In this document: one piece after another, positions 62,110 to 64,000 of the stretch | Layout: each line of letters starts with the position of its first letter | Position numbering within the stretch: position 1 is the first letter of the stretch | Assembly (NCBI GenBank): GCA_022711355.1 | Contig: JAKLFE010000004.1 | Location: 1 to 64,000 of the forward strand | Direction of reading: 5' to 3' | DNA from: Spirochaetota bacterium | GTDB lineage: Bacteria; Spirochaetota; Spirochaetia; Treponematales; Rectinemataceae | DNA length: 64,000 bases | Made by a program: the position numbers and the translations under genes | The notes under the pieces: model-generated | The model's database searches: none | The model's input: only the letters and a program-made list of their open reading frames with translations | What the model was told of the DNA's origin: nothing

Positions 62110-62116
62110 GATCCAC
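61718..62116 (-). other. Overlapping frame encoding a lipoprotein-like coiled coil
   Basis: A GTG at 62116 opens a 132-codon frame, shifted by one relative to the exported coiled-coil gene. It begins with a hydrophobic segment ending in a lipobox (GFVVLALLAAC). Helical heptads follow (DIAAIREQYSRLEESYRGIR, ARVEAGAVELDASVRAARD) to the stop at 61718. GGGAGG lies five bases before the GTG. Third-position GC is only about 50 percent, so it may be a chance shadow; I list it because both frames carry export signals and the same predicted fold. Confidence 0.25.
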
Positions 62117-62172
62117 GACCTCCTCCCTTTTTTCGCTCTCCGCGCGCCCTGAGGGCGCGTGGAGGGCGGCGC

Positions 62173-62766
62173 TCAACGCGCCGCGAGCCAGGCCTCGTAC
62201 TCCCCCATGACGATTTCCTCCACCTCCTTCCACGAGCCGGCCCGGGGCCCGGGCAGGCCCGCGTTGGTCGAATTGGAGAAGACGATCGTCGCGTGGCCTC
62301 CCTCGCGGAGCTTGCGGACGTTCTCCGGCGAGTCGTCGACGTAGACGTGGGCCCCGACCGCGCCCTTGTCCTGCATGAGGCAGAGGTCCCAGTAGGGGAT
62401 GTCGTGCTCGTCGAGCCACTCGATCGTCTGCTGGATCGAGCGCTGGTGGAAGTACTTGATGAAGAGGCGGTGGGTGATGATGCGGATGCGCACTCCCCGC
62501 GTGGAGAGCTTGCGCAGGACCTGGGGGGCGTCGGGGAGGGGCTTGAGCTCCTTGAAGAGGTTGCGCTGCGTGACCGCGAAGCGGTGCAGCTTCTCGTAGC
62601 CCCCGTACTCCTCGAGGCCCCATTCGGCCAGGCCGTAGGAGACCTCCGCGGGAAGGGACTCGAGGGGGCGGCCGAGCCACTCGGCCGCTATTTCGCGCAT
62701 CTTGCCGTAGAAGTCGGCGCAGACGCCGTCGAGGTCGACGCCGAAGATGAAGCGCGACTCGTCCAT
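62173..62766 (-). CDS. 5-prime (deoxy)nucleotidase, HAD family NT5C type
   Basis: 197 residues. HAD motif I FGVDLDGVCADFY supplies the nucleophile and acid Asp. Motif II lies in IRIITHR, then the C1-type insert, motif III Lys in LMQDKGAVGAHVYVDDSPENV and motif IV in the same block. The NT5C cap residues and length fit enzymes that dephosphorylate deoxynucleoside monophosphates. It is monocistronic with a good promoter. Confidence 0.88.
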   Translation of the reverse strand: MDESRFIFGVDLDGVCADFYGKMREIAAEWLGRPLESLPAEVSYGLAEWGLEEYGGYEKLHRFAVTQRNLFKELKPLPDAPQVLRKLSTRGVRIRIITHRLFIKYFHQRSIQQTIEWLDEHDIPYWDLCLMQDKGAVGAHVYVDDSPENVRKLREGGHATIVFSNSTNAGLPGPRAGSWKEVEEIVMGEYEAWLAAR

Positions 62767-62806
62767 CCCACCCCCCTTGATCGCGCGGGGACCGCGAGCT
62801 GGGAAA

Positions 62807-62836
62807 AGTATAGCCTGCGCGGCGCCCGGCGGGCAA
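62807..62836 (-). promoter_or_regulatory. Promoter of the nucleotidase gene
   Basis: TTGCCC (reverse of 62831-62836), 18-base spacer, TATACT (reverse of 62807-62812), with a GGGGGGTGGG ribosome site at the ATG. Confidence 0.6.
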
Positions 62837-62902
62837 TCGCGCCGCGCCGCGGCGATCCGGGACGCTGGGTCTTGGGCGGGGGATAGCGGAGAGGGGCGGT
62901 AG

Positions 62903-62976
62903 TGGCCCAGCCCCGATTCGAACGGGGGACCTGCTGCTTAGGAGGCAGCCGCTCTATCCATCTGAGCTACTGGGTC
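62903..62976 (-). tRNA. tRNA-Arg(CCU)
   Basis: The reverse strand folds as a 74-base cloverleaf. D stem GCTC/GAGC, anticodon stem GCTGC/GCAGC with loop CTCCTAA (anticodon CCU, reads AGG), T arm CCCCG-TTCGAAT-CGGGG, discriminator A. The acceptor stem GACCCAG/CTGGGCC has one A-C mismatch at 2-71. The CCA end is not encoded. Confidence 0.92.
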
Positions 62977-63086
62977 TCGCTAGAGCCGTACGGGCGACCT
63001 GCCATTGGTTCTTGGGTCGGCAGATCGGGGTGCGGCATGACCGCGTCGCGGCCTTCCTAGAATGTACACAGGATGTCTCCGCGCTG

Positions 63087-64000
63087 TCAACCTGGGCCCA
63101 TTCCGCGGGGCCCGGGGCGGGCTCGCCCGCGGAAGGGGGCCGGCCGGGGCTCGAGGGCTCGGAGCCAGTCCCCTTTCCGGTAGTAGGCGATGCCGACGGC
63201 GGCGGTGGCCGCGTTGGACAGGAACATCGCGTACCAGATGGATCGGGGGCCGAGGCGGAAGAGATAGGCGAAACCGTAGGCCAGGGGCACCCGTATCCCC
63301 CATAGGCGCAGGACGGCGAGGAGCATGACGATCCTCGTGTCCCCGGCCCCCTGGAAGGCCCCGGTCGCGACGCAGTAGAGGCCGAAGAGGAGGACCGAGG
63401 GGCTCACGATCTTGAACATGATGTCGCCCAGGCGCATGGCCTCGGGATCGGCGACGAAGAAGCGCACGAGGGAGGAGCCGTAGAAGAAGGCGAAGCTCAG
63501 GGCCGGCACGAGGAAGGCCAGGCAGGCGAGGAAGCCGGAGCGGACGATCCGGCGGGCCCGGGCGGGCTCCCCGGCCCCGATGGCCTGGCCGACGAGGGAG
63601 GTCGTCGCGCTCGCCAGGCCGTGGGCCGGCAGGTCGAAGAGGCTGACGATGCGGTTGCCCACGCCGAAGGCCGCGATGGCCGAGGTCCCGAAGGAGTTGA
63701 CCGCTCCTTGGAGGACGGTGAAGCCGAGGGCCGAGAGGGCCTGGCCGATCGAGGAGGGCAGGCCGATGCGCATGAGGAGGCGGAAGGAGTCGGCTCGGGG
63801 CCGCATGGCCGCGAGGCGGAGCCGCAGGCCGCCGCGCCCCGCCGCGAGGATCCGGATCGAGAGGAAGGCGCCGAGGGCCTGGGAGGCGACCGTGGCGATG
63901 GCGGCCCCGGCGACGCCGAGGCGGGGGAAGGGCCCGAGCCCGTAGATCAGGAGGGGGTCGAGGAGGACGTTGGCGCCGACCGCGAGGAGGTGGACGGCGA
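63087..64000 (-). CDS. MATE family efflux transporter, 5-prime end beyond window
   Basis: 304 codons visible. The frame stays open to the window edge with good MATE text before the internal Met at 63806: ANVLLDPLLIYGLG, FPRLGVAGAAIATVASQALG. The second half has RIGLPSSIGQALSALGFTVLQGAVNSFGTSAIAAFGVGNRI and QGAGDTR, typical of the NorM/DinF-like branch. The gene must start upstream of the visible part. It is a second, distinct MATE protein in this window. Confidence 0.92.
   Translation of the reverse strand, partial: AVHLLAVGANVLLDPLLIYGLGPFPRLGVAGAAIATVASQALGAFLSIRILAAGRGGLRLRLAAMRPRADSFRLLMRIGLPSSIGQALSALGFTVLQGAVNSFGTSAIAAFGVGNRIVSLFDLPAHGLASATTSLVGQAIGAGEPARARRIVRSGFLACLAFLVPALSFAFFYGSSLVRFFVADPEAMRLGDIMFKIVSPSVLLFGLYCVATGAFQGAGDTRIVMLLAVLRLWGIRVPLAYGFAYLFRLGPRSIWYAMFLSNAATAAVGIAYYRKGDWLRALEPRPAPFRGRARPGPRGMGPG

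Noticed and set aside
59121-62111. 996-codon plus-strand frame
   Set aside because: Alternative frame of the cyclase gene continuing over minus-strand genes; composition is typical of a shadow.

Overview
The window is about 64 kb of very GC-rich DNA with dense, short-spaced gene clusters on both strands. Several features point to a free-living high-GC spirochaete (Spirochaetota). They are an EIIA-Ntr protein fused to an excisionase-type helix-turn-helix, a DUF4416 protein, a CheX-type chemotaxis fragment, class III cyclase and EAL/GGDEF signalling, and a conserved coiled-coil protein of unknown function. This placement is inference from gene content; no 16S gene is present.

Layout. 1-72: start of a CheX-like gene. 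135-9133: eight overlapping genes with three von Willebrand/DUF58 proteins, a MoxR ATPase, membrane proteins and a PrsW-like protease. 9199-15023: a MATE transporter, pncB/pncA NAD salvage, a DUF434 protein and a probable outer-membrane barrel. 15137-18039: a glutaredoxin, an HExxH protein paired with a radical SAM protein, and a LysO-like exporter. 18045-33201: a phosphate-starvation region with a metallophosphoesterase, pyrK-pyrD, an EAL-CBS-GGDEF protein, phoA, a YibE/F protein and pstSCAB-phoU-phoB-phoR. 33182-41592: a lipoprotein and DUF4416 pair, a large coiled-coil protein, an OppA-type binding protein, a TK1-like NTPase and tldD/tldE. 41715-48182: an M20 peptidase with two membrane proteins, an AlaX-type editing protein, an AEC carrier and an Hsp70-like protein. 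48265-53184: a smc cluster. 53611-56818: ptsN-HTH, nitroreductase, recX, rpsI, rplM and a small membrane protein. 56951-64000: an RNB ribonuclease, a membrane-linked nucleotide cyclase, a pyrimidine-dimer glycosylase, an overlapping coiled-coil locus, a 5-prime nucleotidase, tRNA-Arg(CCU) and a second MATE gene cut by the window end.

Three points stand out. First, four promoters carry direct repeats of CTAAC or CTCAT spaced exactly 11 bp apart. These look like this lineage's Pho box and would place a c-di-GMP enzyme and a metallophosphoesterase in the phosphate regulon with phoA and pst. Second, PstA carries an insert of about 260 residues that looks like two degenerate copies of one lobe of the phosphate-binding protein PstS. 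Third, many genes have a TANNNT -10 hexamer only 5-9 bases before the start codon and no Shine-Dalgarno sequence, as expected for leaderless mRNAs.

Two AT-richer palindromic elements built from a CCTCTGTG-like octamer sit in intergenic gaps at about 41.65 and 53.4 kb. At 61.7-62.1 kb two reading frames on the same strand each encode an export signal plus a coiled coil.
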